Origin: Hyphomicrobiales bacterium
Lineage (GTDB): Bacteria; Pseudomonadota; Alphaproteobacteria; Rhizobiales; Xanthobacteraceae
Length of the DNA stretch: 32,583 nucleotides
Assembly (NCBI GenBank): GCA_023269635.1
Contig: JAHFPN010000011.1
Location: forward strand, 1-32,583
Direction of reading: 5' to 3'
Shown: positions 25,839 through 32,583 of the stretch, one piece after another
How the letters are laid out: the number at the start of each line of letters is the position of its first letter
Position numbering within the stretch: position 1 is the stretch's first letter
The notes under the pieces: model-generated
Told to the model about the DNA's origin: nothing
What the model saw: only the letters and a program-made list of their open reading frames with translations
Databases searched by the model: none
Position numbers and translations under genes: made by a program

Positions 25839-26963
25839 ATGCGCACCTTCCGCATCCTGCACGTATTGCGCGCGCCGGTGGGCGGACTGTTCCGTCATGT
25901 GGTCGATCTTGCCGAGGCACAGGCCGGGCGCGGCCATGCCGTCGGCATCGTCGCCGATTCGACCACCGGCGACGCGCGCGCGGCGGAAATGCTAGCCAAC
26001 CTCAAGCTCGAGCTCGGACTTTCGCGCGTGCCGATGAGCCGCAACCTCGGCTGGAACGATGTCTCGGCGACCCGACATGTGGCCGAGAGCGCGCGCGAAT
26101 CCCGCGCCGACATATTGCATGGACACGGCGCCAAGGGCGGCGCCTATGTCCGGCTCGCGCGCGCCACAGCGCTCCGCGTCTACACGCCCCACGGCGGCAG
26201 CCTGCACTATTCGCGCGCCACACCGGCGGGCTTTCTCTATCTCACGCTCGAACAGGTATTGGCCTCGCGCACGGACTTGTTCCTGTTCGAAAGCCAATAT
26301 GCCCGCAAAATGTTCGAGACGAAGATCGGCGCGCCGCGCGGTCTCGTTCGCGTGGTGCACAACGGCGTGCGCCCATCGGAGCTCGAGCCGGTGGTGCCCG
26401 CGAAAGACGCGCGCGATTTCGTCTATGTCGGCGAGATGCGCCGCCTCAAGGGCGTCGATGTGCTGCTGGCCGCATTGGCCGAGCTCGCGGCCAAAGGCTG
26501 GGGCGGCGGCGCGATCCTCTACGGCGACGGTCCCGAGCGGGCGGCTTACGAGGCGCGTGCCGCCCAACTCGGGCTCGGCCGCCGGGTCGAGTTCCGCAGT
26601 CCCGCCCCCGCACGCGACGCGTTCCGCACCGGCCGCGCGCTGGTGGTGCCGTCGCGCGCCGAGTCCATGCCCTATGTCGTGCTCGAAGCCGCGGCCGCGG
26701 CGGTCCCGTTGGTGACGACCCGGGTCGGCGGCATCCCGGAAGTCTTCGGCCCCGATGCCGGCGCCCTGGTGCCGCCGCAAGACGTATCCGCGCTCGCCGC
26801 CGCCATGCGCGCGGCACTGTCGGAGGAATCCATTGCGCGCACCAAGCGCCTGCGCGCGCGCATCGCCGCCTCGTTCACCGTGGCGGCGATGACCGATCAA
26901 ATCCTTAATGCGTACGCGACGGCGAGTTCCGCCCGGGCATCGTCACGCGCGATTCATAGTTAA
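25839..26963 (+). CDS. Family 4 glycosyltransferase
   Basis: Retaining GT-B glycosyltransferase of 374 residues that adds a sugar to a lipid-linked repeat unit at the cytoplasmic face. The N-terminal half has ILHVLRAPVGGLFRHVVDL and the ILHGHGAKGG strand. The C-terminal half has the donor-binding features FVYVGEMRRLKGVDVL, YGDGPER and the E-x7-E motif in ESMPYVVLE followed by VTTRVGGIPEVF. Sugar specificity cannot be read from sequence. The ATG at 25839 has GGAAG seven bases upstream; a GTG at 25815 overlapping the preceding gene is also possible. It is co-transcribed with the export lipoprotein gene. Confidence 0.93.
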   Translation: MRTFRILHVLRAPVGGLFRHVVDLAEAQAGRGHAVGIVADSTTGDARAAEMLANLKLELGLSRVPMSRNLGWNDVSATRHVAESARESRADILHGHGAKGGAYVRLARATALRVYTPHGGSLHYSRATPAGFLYLTLEQVLASRTDLFLFESQYARKMFETKIGAPRGLVRVVHNGVRPSELEPVVPAKDARDFVYVGEMRRLKGVDVLLAALAELAAKGWGGGAILYGDGPERAAYEARAAQLGLGRRVEFRSPAPARDAFRTGRALVVPSRAESMPYVVLEAAAAAVPLVTTRVGGIPEVFGPDAGALVPPQDVSALAAAMRAALSEESIARTKRLRARIAASFTVAAMTDQILNAYATASSARASSRAIHS

Positions 26964-27079
26964 TCGAGCACTTAAGCCTTCTGTCAGCAATTTCCGCTAT
27001 CTCGACCCAATAAAGCGTGAGCGAACCGGCGCATTTTCTCACGCGCCGGCAATTCGCAGGGACGCGAGTCGAAAGCGGC

Positions 27080-28636
27080 ATGATCGAGATCGATGCTCGC
27101 AAGATGGTGCGGGCGGCGGATGTGCAAGCGGCCTCGGCCGCGACCCTCGCCGGCCGCCTGCCCGCGCGCGCCGAGAAGCGCGCGCTCGGCGCGCTCGCGA
27201 CCGCGGTCGCTTCGGAAAAGGTCCCGGCTGCGATCTCGCACGTGGTGCTCGCGGGCTTCGTGCGCACCGCCGAATTTCTCGCCATCGCCGGCTTCGGTCT
27301 GTTCATCTGGGCGATCTATGTCTACCCGGCCGAAGGCTTCGCCTGGCGCTACGTCGCCGCAATTCTCGGCATCGCGACCGCGGCCATCGCCGCCTTCGAG
27401 TGGGCGGAAATCTACGACGTCGCCGCGTTCCGCTCGCGCGTGACCCAGCTCGGCCGGCTCGGCCTGGCCTGGACCGTCGTGTTCCTGATCGCGCTCGCGA
27501 TCGCCTTCTTCGCCAAGTTCGCGGACATGTATTCCCGCTTCTGGGCCGCCACCTGGTTCGGCGGCACGGTGTTTCTGCTGTTCGCAGGCCGGACGATGCT
27601 CTCCTCGCTCGTGCGCCACTGGACGCGCGAAGGCCGCCTCGTGCGCCGCACGGTGATCGTGGGCGGCAGCAAGGCGGGCGAGGCGCTGGTCGACGCGCTC
27701 AAGGCGCAAGCCGACTCCGATCTCGCGATCTGCGGCGTGTTCGACGACCGCAGCGACGAGCGCTCGCCGCCGCGCATCGCCGGCGTGCCCAAGCTCGGCA
27801 GCGTGGACGACCTCGTCGAGTTCGCGCGCCGCACCCGCATCGACCTCCTCCTCGTTTCGCTGCCGATCACGGCCGAGGAGCGCGTGCTGCAGATGGTGAA
27901 GAAGCTGTGGGTGCTGCCGGTGGACCTGCGGCTCGCCGCGCACATGAGCCGGCTGCGCTTCCGGCCGCGCGCCTATTCCTACATCGGTAACGTGCCGGTG
28001 CTCGACATCTACGACAAGCCGATCACCGACTGGAACTACGTCAGCAAGTGGCTTTTCGACCGCATCATCGGCGGCTTGCTGCTGCTCGCCGCCGCGCCGG
28101 TGATGGCGCTCGCCGCGATCGCGATCAAGCTCGACAGCAAAGGCCCCGTGTTCTTCAAGCAGAATCGCTACGGCTTCAACAACGAATTGATCGAGGTCTA
28201 CAAGTTCCGCTCCATGTACGCGGACCAGGCCGACGCCGACGCGCGGAAGCTCGTGACCAAAGACGACGCCCGCGTGACCCGCGTCGGCCGCTTCCTCCGC
28301 AAGACCAGCCTCGACGAGCTGCCGCAGCTCATCAACGTGGCGCTCAAGGGCAACCTCTCGCTGGTCGGCCCGCGGCCGCACGCGGTCCACGCCCAGGCTG
28401 ACAACCAGCTCTATGACGAGGTGGTGGACGGCTATTTCGCCCGCCACCGCGTGAAGCCGGGCATCACCGGCTGGGCCCAGGTCAATGGCTGGCGCGGCGA
28501 GACCGACACGCAGGACAAGATCCAGCGCCGTGTCGAGCACGACCTGTTCTACATCGAGAACTGGTCGGTGCTGTTCGACCTCTACATCCTGGCGCGCACG
28601 CCGTTCGCGCTGCTCAAGACTGAGAACGCGTACTGA
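27080..28636 (+). CDS. Undecaprenyl-phosphate sugar phosphotransferase (WcaJ/ExoY type)
   Basis: Starts repeat-unit synthesis by transferring a sugar phosphate, probably from UDP-glucose, to undecaprenyl phosphate. The 518 residues contain four N-terminal membrane helices (about 55-165), a CoA_binding_3 Rossmann-like domain ([16 protein letters not shown]), a further membrane helix, and the C-terminal catalytic domain with [56 protein letters not shown] and [15 protein letters not shown]. This layout is that of long polyisoprenyl-phosphate hexose-1-phosphate transferases. The start at 27080 is provisional: a GTG at 27017 is in frame and neither has a strong ribosome-binding site. The TGA overlaps the next ATG by one base. 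Confidence 0.94.
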   Translation: MIEIDARKMVRAADVQAASAATLAGRLPARAEKRALGALATAVASEKVPAAISHVVLAGFVRTAEFLAIAGFGLFIWAIYVYPAEGFAWRYVAAILGIATAAIAAFEWAEIYDVAAFRSRVTQLGRLGLAWTVVFLIALAIAFFAKFADMYSRFWAATWFGGTVFLLFAGRTMLSSLVRHWTREGRLVRRTVIVGGSKAGEALVDALKAQADSDLAICGVFDDRSDERSPPRIAGVPKLGSVDDLVEFARRTRIDLLLVSLPITAEERVLQMVKKLWVLPVDLRLAAHMSRLRFRPRAYSYIGNVPVLDIYDKPITDWNYVSKWLFDRIIGGLLLLAAAPVMALAAIAIKLDSKGPVFFKQNRYGFNNELIEVYKFRSMYADQADADARKLVTKDDARVTRVGRFLRKTSLDELPQLINVALKGNLSLVGPRPHAVHAQADNQLYDEVVDGYFARHRVKPGITGWAQVNGWRGETDTQDKIQRRVEHDLFYIENWSVLFDLYILARTPFALLKTENAY

Positions 28637-29898
28637 TGTCTGCCGTGGCGATGCGGCCGGCGGCCGCGACGCTCCTCGACCGCCTGCGCGGGCTGATGCT
28701 GTGGCTCGTGGGCTTCTCCGGCGCGTTTGTGTTCATGGAGCCCTCGCCCTATGAGTTCGTCGCATTGGCGACGATGGCGCTGTTTTTCTTGACCGGTCTG
28801 CCGCTGCGGCCGTCGCACGCGCCGCTCCTGCTGCTGCTCGTGGCTTACGGCACGGGGCTGTCCATCGGACTCGTGCCGGTGATCGGCGCCGACAAGACCA
28901 TCATGTGGACCACGGTATCCTGGTTCCTGATCGGCACCGCGCTGTTCTACGCGTGCGCGCTCGCCGAGGACACCGGCCGCCGTCTAAAGCTTCTGCTCGC
29001 CGGCTACGTGGCGGCTGCTCTGATCGCGGCGCTGCTTGCGATCCTGGCCTACTTTCAATTCATTCCCGGCGCGGAAGAATTGCTGCGCTATAGCCGCGCG
29101 CGCGGCACGTTCAAGGACCCGAACGTGCTCGGGCCGTTCCTGGTGCTGCCGGCGCTGCTTGCGATGTACAGCGTGTTTTCGGGCGGCTGGCGCGGTCTCG
29201 TTCGCGGCGGCGGCGCCTTCGTGCTGTTCGCGATCGCGCTTCTGCTCACGTTTTCGCGCGGCGCTTGGGCACACTTCGCGATTTCCGTGGTCGTATTTCT
29301 CGGGCTTCTGTTCGCGCTCAGCGACAGCGCGCGCGAGCGTACCCGCATCGTGCTGGCGAGCTTGTTTGCGGCGTCACTGGTCGCGGTCGCGCTGGTGGCG
29401 TTGCTCTCCACCGAAACCGTGGGCGCGCTGTTCGCGCAACGCGCCACGCTCGACCAAAGTTACGACGTCGGCTATCTCGGCCGCTTTGGCCGCCACGTTC
29501 TCGGCCTGCAGCTCGCGCTCGACCATCCGTTCGGAATCGGGCCGCTGCAATTCGCGCGCCTGTTCAGGGAAGACGCCCACAACGTCTATCTCAATTCTTT
29601 CATGGCCGGCGGCTGGATCGCGGGGCTCTCCTACCTGCTCGTGGTCGTGCTCACGCTGATCGTCGGCTTTCGCGGCGCGATTGCGAAGACCCCGTGGCGC
29701 CCGGCGTTGCTCGCGGTGTTCGCGGCGTTCGTGGGCATCGTGGTCGAGAGCGCGATCATCGACAGCGACCATTGGCGCCATTTCTGGCTGCTGGTCGGCG
29801 TCTTGTGGGGCGGCGCGATCGCGGCAGCGCGCTTTACCGCTCAACGGCCGAGCCGTACGCGAGAGGCGCGGTTAACGCGCGCGCACGCGACCGCTTAA
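28636..29898 (+). CDS. Wzy/WaaL-type O-antigen polymerase or ligase
   Basis: Integral membrane protein of 420 residues with about eleven or twelve hydrophobic segments. The Wzy_C core is visible as RGTFKDPNVLGPFLVLPALL, TFSRGAWAH and, after a larger periplasmic loop, HNVYLNSFMAGGWIAGLSY. Such proteins polymerise repeat units or ligate polymer to a carrier; the two cannot be told apart from sequence alone. In this locus polymerase is the simpler reading. The ATG shares one base with the TGA of the phosphotransferase gene, so the two are translationally coupled. Confidence 0.88.
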   Translation: MSAVAMRPAAATLLDRLRGLMLWLVGFSGAFVFMEPSPYEFVALATMALFFLTGLPLRPSHAPLLLLLVAYGTGLSIGLVPVIGADKTIMWTTVSWFLIGTALFYACALAEDTGRRLKLLLAGYVAAALIAALLAILAYFQFIPGAEELLRYSRARGTFKDPNVLGPFLVLPALLAMYSVFSGGWRGLVRGGGAFVLFAIALLLTFSRGAWAHFAISVVVFLGLLFALSDSARERTRIVLASLFAASLVAVALVALLSTETVGALFAQRATLDQSYDVGYLGRFGRHVLGLQLALDHPFGIGPLQFARLFREDAHNVYLNSFMAGGWIAGLSYLLVVVLTLIVGFRGAIAKTPWRPALLAVFAAFVGIVVESAIIDSDHWRHFWLLVGVLWGGAIAAARFTAQRPSRTREARLTRAHATA

Positions 29899-29990
29899 AG
29901 TCCCTCACCCGTCCCAGACCGGGACAAAACATCTGGAACATGGATTGCAACGCTGCTTCGGCCCGATTGCGGGCCGGCGCAGGGAAATCC

Positions 29991-31118
29991 ATGTCCAGTC
30001 CGCATCCGCCCGAAACCGGCGCGAGCCGCAACCGCGTCGAGATCCTCGATCTCCTGCGCATGGTCGCGGTGCTCGCCGTAGTGCTGTTCCATTATGGTTT
30101 CCGCGGCGCGGCGGCCGACGGCTTCACCGCGATCTCGCTCCCCGACCTGCACTGGTTCGCGAAATATTGCGATTTCGGCGTGCAGCTGTTCTTCGTCATC
30201 AGCGGCTTCGTGATCGCGTATTCGGCCGAGGGGCGGACGGCGACCCGCTTCGCGGTGGCGCGCGTGGCGCGCATTTACCCAGCGTTTTTCCTGTGCATGA
30301 CCTTGACCTTCCTGCTGACCGTCGCGATCGGAGCGCCGCGCTTCCAAACCACGTTCGCGCAATGGCTCGCCAATCTCTTCATCGTCTCGCCGGCGCTGAA
30401 GCAGCCGTTCATGGACGGCGCCTATTGGTCGATCGTCTACGAGATCACCTTCTATGGCTGGGTCGCCCTGTTCCTCGCCACCGGACATTTCCGCCGGCAT
30501 ATCGAGCTCATCATCGTCTCCTGGATGGCGATCTCGATGCTGAACGAGGCGGTGCTGCACTCCGGCATCCTGCTGCGCTTGTTCCTCACCAACCAGAGCG
30601 GATTCTTCGCGGCCGGCGTGTTGCTCTACGAAATCTACACCGGCCGGCGCACGCTGACCGTGATGCTCCTCCTGGTTCTCGCCACGGTGACCTCCATCGG
30701 CCAGGCGCTCGACAACGCCCAATGGGTCCGCGATCACTACCAGGTCGCACTGGACGGCAGGGTCACCGCCTCGCTCTGCGTCGCCGCCATCGGCGCGGTC
30801 GCGCTGGCGCTGCGCGTGCGCCGGGTTCCGCTGCCGCCCGCGATCGTGCTCGCAATCGGCGGCATGACCTACCCGATGTACCTCCTGCACCAGCACATCG
30901 GCTACATGCTGCTCAACCGGATCGAGGGCGCGGCGTCGCCTGCGATACTCGTGCTCCTGGCGACCGCGACGATCGCCGCGCTCTCCTGGGTGATCTGGCG
31001 CTATTTCGAGCGCCCGGCGCAAAAACAGATGAAAGCCGCGCTCACGTACGCGGCGGAACTGGCCGCGCCGCTCGCCATCCGCGTGCGCGCGCTCGTGGTC
31101 GGCGCCCGCGCGACCTGA
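29991..31118 (+). CDS. Acyltransferase-3 family membrane protein
   Basis: Predicted O-acyltransferase of about 375 residues and ten membrane helices that decorates the polysaccharide with acetyl or succinyl groups. It starts with the family motif RVEILDLLRMVAVLAVVLFHY, split here as RVEILDLLRM and VVLFHYGFRG with the catalytic His. It also has FGVQLFFVISGFVIAYS and the RIYPAFF segment. The C-terminus ends with a membrane-proximal basic stretch (WRYFERPAQKQMK). AGGGAAAT precedes the ATG at 29991; an ATG at 29940 is also in frame. It begins 92 bases after the Wzy gene and closes the visible locus. Confidence 0.92.
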   Translation: MSSPHPPETGASRNRVEILDLLRMVAVLAVVLFHYGFRGAAADGFTAISLPDLHWFAKYCDFGVQLFFVISGFVIAYSAEGRTATRFAVARVARIYPAFFLCMTLTFLLTVAIGAPRFQTTFAQWLANLFIVSPALKQPFMDGAYWSIVYEITFYGWVALFLATGHFRRHIELIIVSWMAISMLNEAVLHSGILLRLFLTNQSGFFAAGVLLYEIYTGRRTLTVMLLLVLATVTSIGQALDNAQWVRDHYQVALDGRVTASLCVAAIGAVALALRVRRVPLPPAIVLAIGGMTYPMYLLHQHIGYMLLNRIEGAASPAILVLLATATIAALSWVIWRYFERPAQKQMKAALTYAAELAAPLAIRVRALVVGARAT

Positions 31119-31132
31119 ACGCGGCGCCCGCG

Positions 31133-31161
31133 TTGCGCCGCGTGATCCGCGACTCTATATT
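31133..31161 (+). promoter_or_regulatory. Promoter of tRNA-Pro
   Basis: TTGCGC (31133-31138) and TATATT (31156-31161) are exactly 17 bases apart, with the tRNA starting 12 bases after the -10. This is a strong sigma70-type promoter in the right place. Confidence 0.75.
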
Positions 31162-31172
31162 GCGGCATCGGT

Positions 31173-31250
31173 CGGAGCGTGGCGCAGCCCGGTTAGCGCA
31201 CTAGTCTGGGGGACTAGGGGTCGCGAGTTCAAATCTCGCCGCTCCGACCA
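31173..31250 (+). tRNA. tRNA-Pro (anticodon GGG)
   Basis: A 78-base cloverleaf. The acceptor stem is CGGAGCG with CGCTCCG, the anticodon stem is CTAGT/ACTAG with loop CTGGGGG giving GGG, the T loop is TTCAAAT, the discriminator is A and the 3' CCA is encoded. It ends three bases before the stop codon of the convergent glycerol kinase gene. Confidence 0.96.
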
Positions 31251-31253
31251 TTT

Positions 31254-32583
31254 CTATCGCGGCTCGCTCAAGAGCCGCGACACCGCCTGCTTCCATCCCT
31301 GCAGCTTCCGCGCCCGCGTCATTTGATCCATGCTGGGCTCGAACCGGCGCTCGAGCCGCCAGTGGTCGCCGAAGCGTTCCGGCGCCGGAAACAGGCCGGC
31401 GGCAAAGCCCGCAAGATAGGCGGCGCCGAGCGCCGTGGTTTCCTTGATCTCGGGCCGGTCCACCGGCGCACCCAGGAGATCGGCGAGCCGCTGCAGGGTC
31501 CAATCCGAGACCGCCATGCCGCCATCGACCCGGAGCACGGTCGCCGCCGCCCCGGCCCCCGGCCAGTCGGCGCGCATGGCCGCAAGCAGATCCGCGGTTT
31601 GGTAGCAGACACTTTCCAGCGCTGCGCGCGCGAGCTCGCGCTTGCCGGTGGCGCGCGTGAGCCCGAACAGCGCGCCGCGCGCGTTGGCGTCCCAGTGCGG
31701 CGCGCCAAGACCGACGAAGGCGGGCACCAGATAGACGTCTTGCAGCGGGTCGGCGGCCTCGGCGAGCGCGCCCGACTCGGCCGCGTTCTCGATCAAGCCG
31801 AGGCCGTCGCGCAGCCATTGCACCGCGGCGCCGGCGACGAAGATCGAGCCCTCCAGCGCATAGGTGCGCTTGCCGTTCAGTTGATAGGCAATGGTGGTCA
31901 AGAGCTTGTTCTTCGAGGCGACCGGCGCGGCGCCGGTATTGAGCAGCGCGAAGCAGCCGGTGCCGTAGGTGGATTTCATCATGCCGGGCCTGAAGCAGGC
32001 CTGGCCGACGGTCGCCGCCTGCTGATCGCCGGCCAGGCCGCGAATGGCGATCGGCGCTCCGAACAGATCATGCAGCGTCGCGCCGAAATCGCCCGAGCAG
32101 TCGCGCACTTCCGGCAGGATCGCGCGCGGTACGCGGAACAGCTTGCATAGCTCGTCGTCCCAATGGCCGCGGTGAATGTCGAATAGGAGCGTCCGCGACG
32201 CGTTGGTGGCGTCGGTTGCGTGCACCGCTCCGCCCGTAAGCCGCCACAGCAGGAAGGTGTCGACGGTGCCGAACGCGAGCAGACCGCGCTCCGCGCGCGC
32301 ACGGGCACCGGGAACGTTGTCGAGGATCCAGGTGATCTTGGTGGCGGAAAAATACGGATCGAGCAGCAGCCCGGTCTTGGCCGTGATCATGGGCTCGAGC
32401 CCCTCGGCCTTCAGGCGCTCGCAAACCTCGGCCGTGCGGCGGTCCTGCCAGACGATGGCGCGATCGACCGGAACGCCGCTGCGCCGGTCCCATACCAGCA
32501 CGGTCTCGCGCTGATTGGTGATGCCGATCGCCGCGATGTCCGCGGCCCGCGCGCGCGCCTGCTCGAGCGCCGTGCGGCAAGTC
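31254..32583 (-). CDS. glpK: Glycerol kinase, N-terminus cut by window edge
   Basis: FGGY-family kinase that phosphorylates glycerol to glycerol 3-phosphate. The frame runs off the right end; about 57-60 N-terminal residues, including the first phosphate-binding loop, lie outside. Visible landmarks are [11 protein letters not shown] at the cut end, [33 protein letters not shown] with the ATP-site threonine, [18 protein letters not shown], the FGGY signature region ending [10 protein letters not shown], and [10 protein letters not shown]. The stop is TAG at 31256-31254. GTG 32501 is only an internal valine. No other glycerol gene is visible. Confidence 0.95.
   Translation of the reverse strand, partial: TCRTALEQARARAADIAAIGITNQRETVLVWDRRSGVPVDRAIVWQDRRTAEVCERLKAEGLEPMITAKTGLLLDPYFSATKITWILDNVPGARARAERGLLAFGTVDTFLLWRLTGGAVHATDATNASRTLLFDIHRGHWDDELCKLFRVPRAILPEVRDCSGDFGATLHDLFGAPIAIRGLAGDQQAATVGQACFRPGMMKSTYGTGCFALLNTGAAPVASKNKLLTTIAYQLNGKRTYALEGSIFVAGAAVQWLRDGLGLIENAAESGALAEAADPLQDVYLVPAFVGLGAPHWDANARGALFGLTRATGKRELARAALESVCYQTADLLAAMRADWPGAGAAATVLRVDGGMAVSDWTLQRLADLLGAPVDRPEIKETTALGAAYLAGFAAGLFPAPERFGDHWRLERRFEPSMDQMTRARKLQGWKQAVSRLLSEPR

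Noticed and set aside
25667-26908. 413-codon plus-strand frame over the glycosyltransferase gene
   Set aside because: Arg/Pro-rich shadow of the real GT4 frame.
29265-29990. Long N-terminal extension of the acyltransferase frame
   Set aside because: It overlaps the Wzy gene in another frame, is Arg-rich and has no membrane helices; the acyltransferase motif begins after 29991.

Overview
The window is a GC-rich chromosomal segment of an alphaproteobacterium, most likely from the Hyphomicrobiales (Bradyrhizobium, Rhodopseudomonas, Pseudolabrys or Xanthobacter relatives). The evidence is the gene order tig-clpP-clpX-lon-hupB-tRNA-Val, glnB-glnA behind a sigma54-type promoter, PaaI thioesterase-rplM-rpsI, a DUF2842 gene opposite ctaA, and a CtrA-type box with clustered GANTC (CcrM) sites upstream of hupB. 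Most of the window is core genome. No phage, transposase, CRISPR array or toxin-antitoxin module was seen.

Layout. 1-1,350: an HU-like gene (+), a field of GC-rich palindromes, tRNA-Val(TAC) and hupB (both -). 1,355-7,667: the protein quality-control block on the minus strand: lon, clpX, clpP, tig and tRNA-Leu(TAG). 7,862-9,262: a Tat-exported multicopper oxidase with a Met-rich loop. 9,317-10,822: bifunctional NAD(P)H-hydrate repair enzyme (-). 11,045-12,918: the glnB-glnA nitrogen operon, in which glnB carries an in-frame TAG at codon 15. 12,998-14,176: a seven-helix diguanylate cyclase (-). 14,290-14,840: a degraded stretch with a TetR C-terminal remnant and one or two tiny membrane ORFs. 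14,896-16,407: rpsI, rplM and a thioesterase (-). 16,492-19,217: a crotonase-fold protein without catalytic glutamates, a CoA-binding protein and an O-acetylhomoserine sulfhydrylase (+). 19,199-20,555: ctaA (-) and a DUF2842 gene (+).

20,560-31,118 is an exopolysaccharide locus: a NodB-type deacetylase, a CelD/BcsL-like acyltransferase, a chain-length/tyrosine-kinase-like protein whose kinase P-loop is degenerate, a short Wza-type outer-membrane lipoprotein, a GT4 glycosyltransferase, a polyprenyl-phosphate sugar transferase, a Wzy/WaaL-type membrane protein and an acyltransferase-3 family protein. Together these could start a repeat unit on undecaprenyl phosphate, extend and decorate it, polymerise it and export it. 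No flippase is visible, so the locus is incomplete here or depends on genes elsewhere. The window ends with tRNA-Pro(GGG) and a glycerol kinase gene cut by the right edge.

No clearly undescribed system was found. The best leads are the amber codon in an otherwise intact glnB, the cell-cycle-type regulatory sites upstream of both HU-family genes, the degenerate kinase domain in the polysaccharide locus, and the recombination-scar-like stretch near 14,455.
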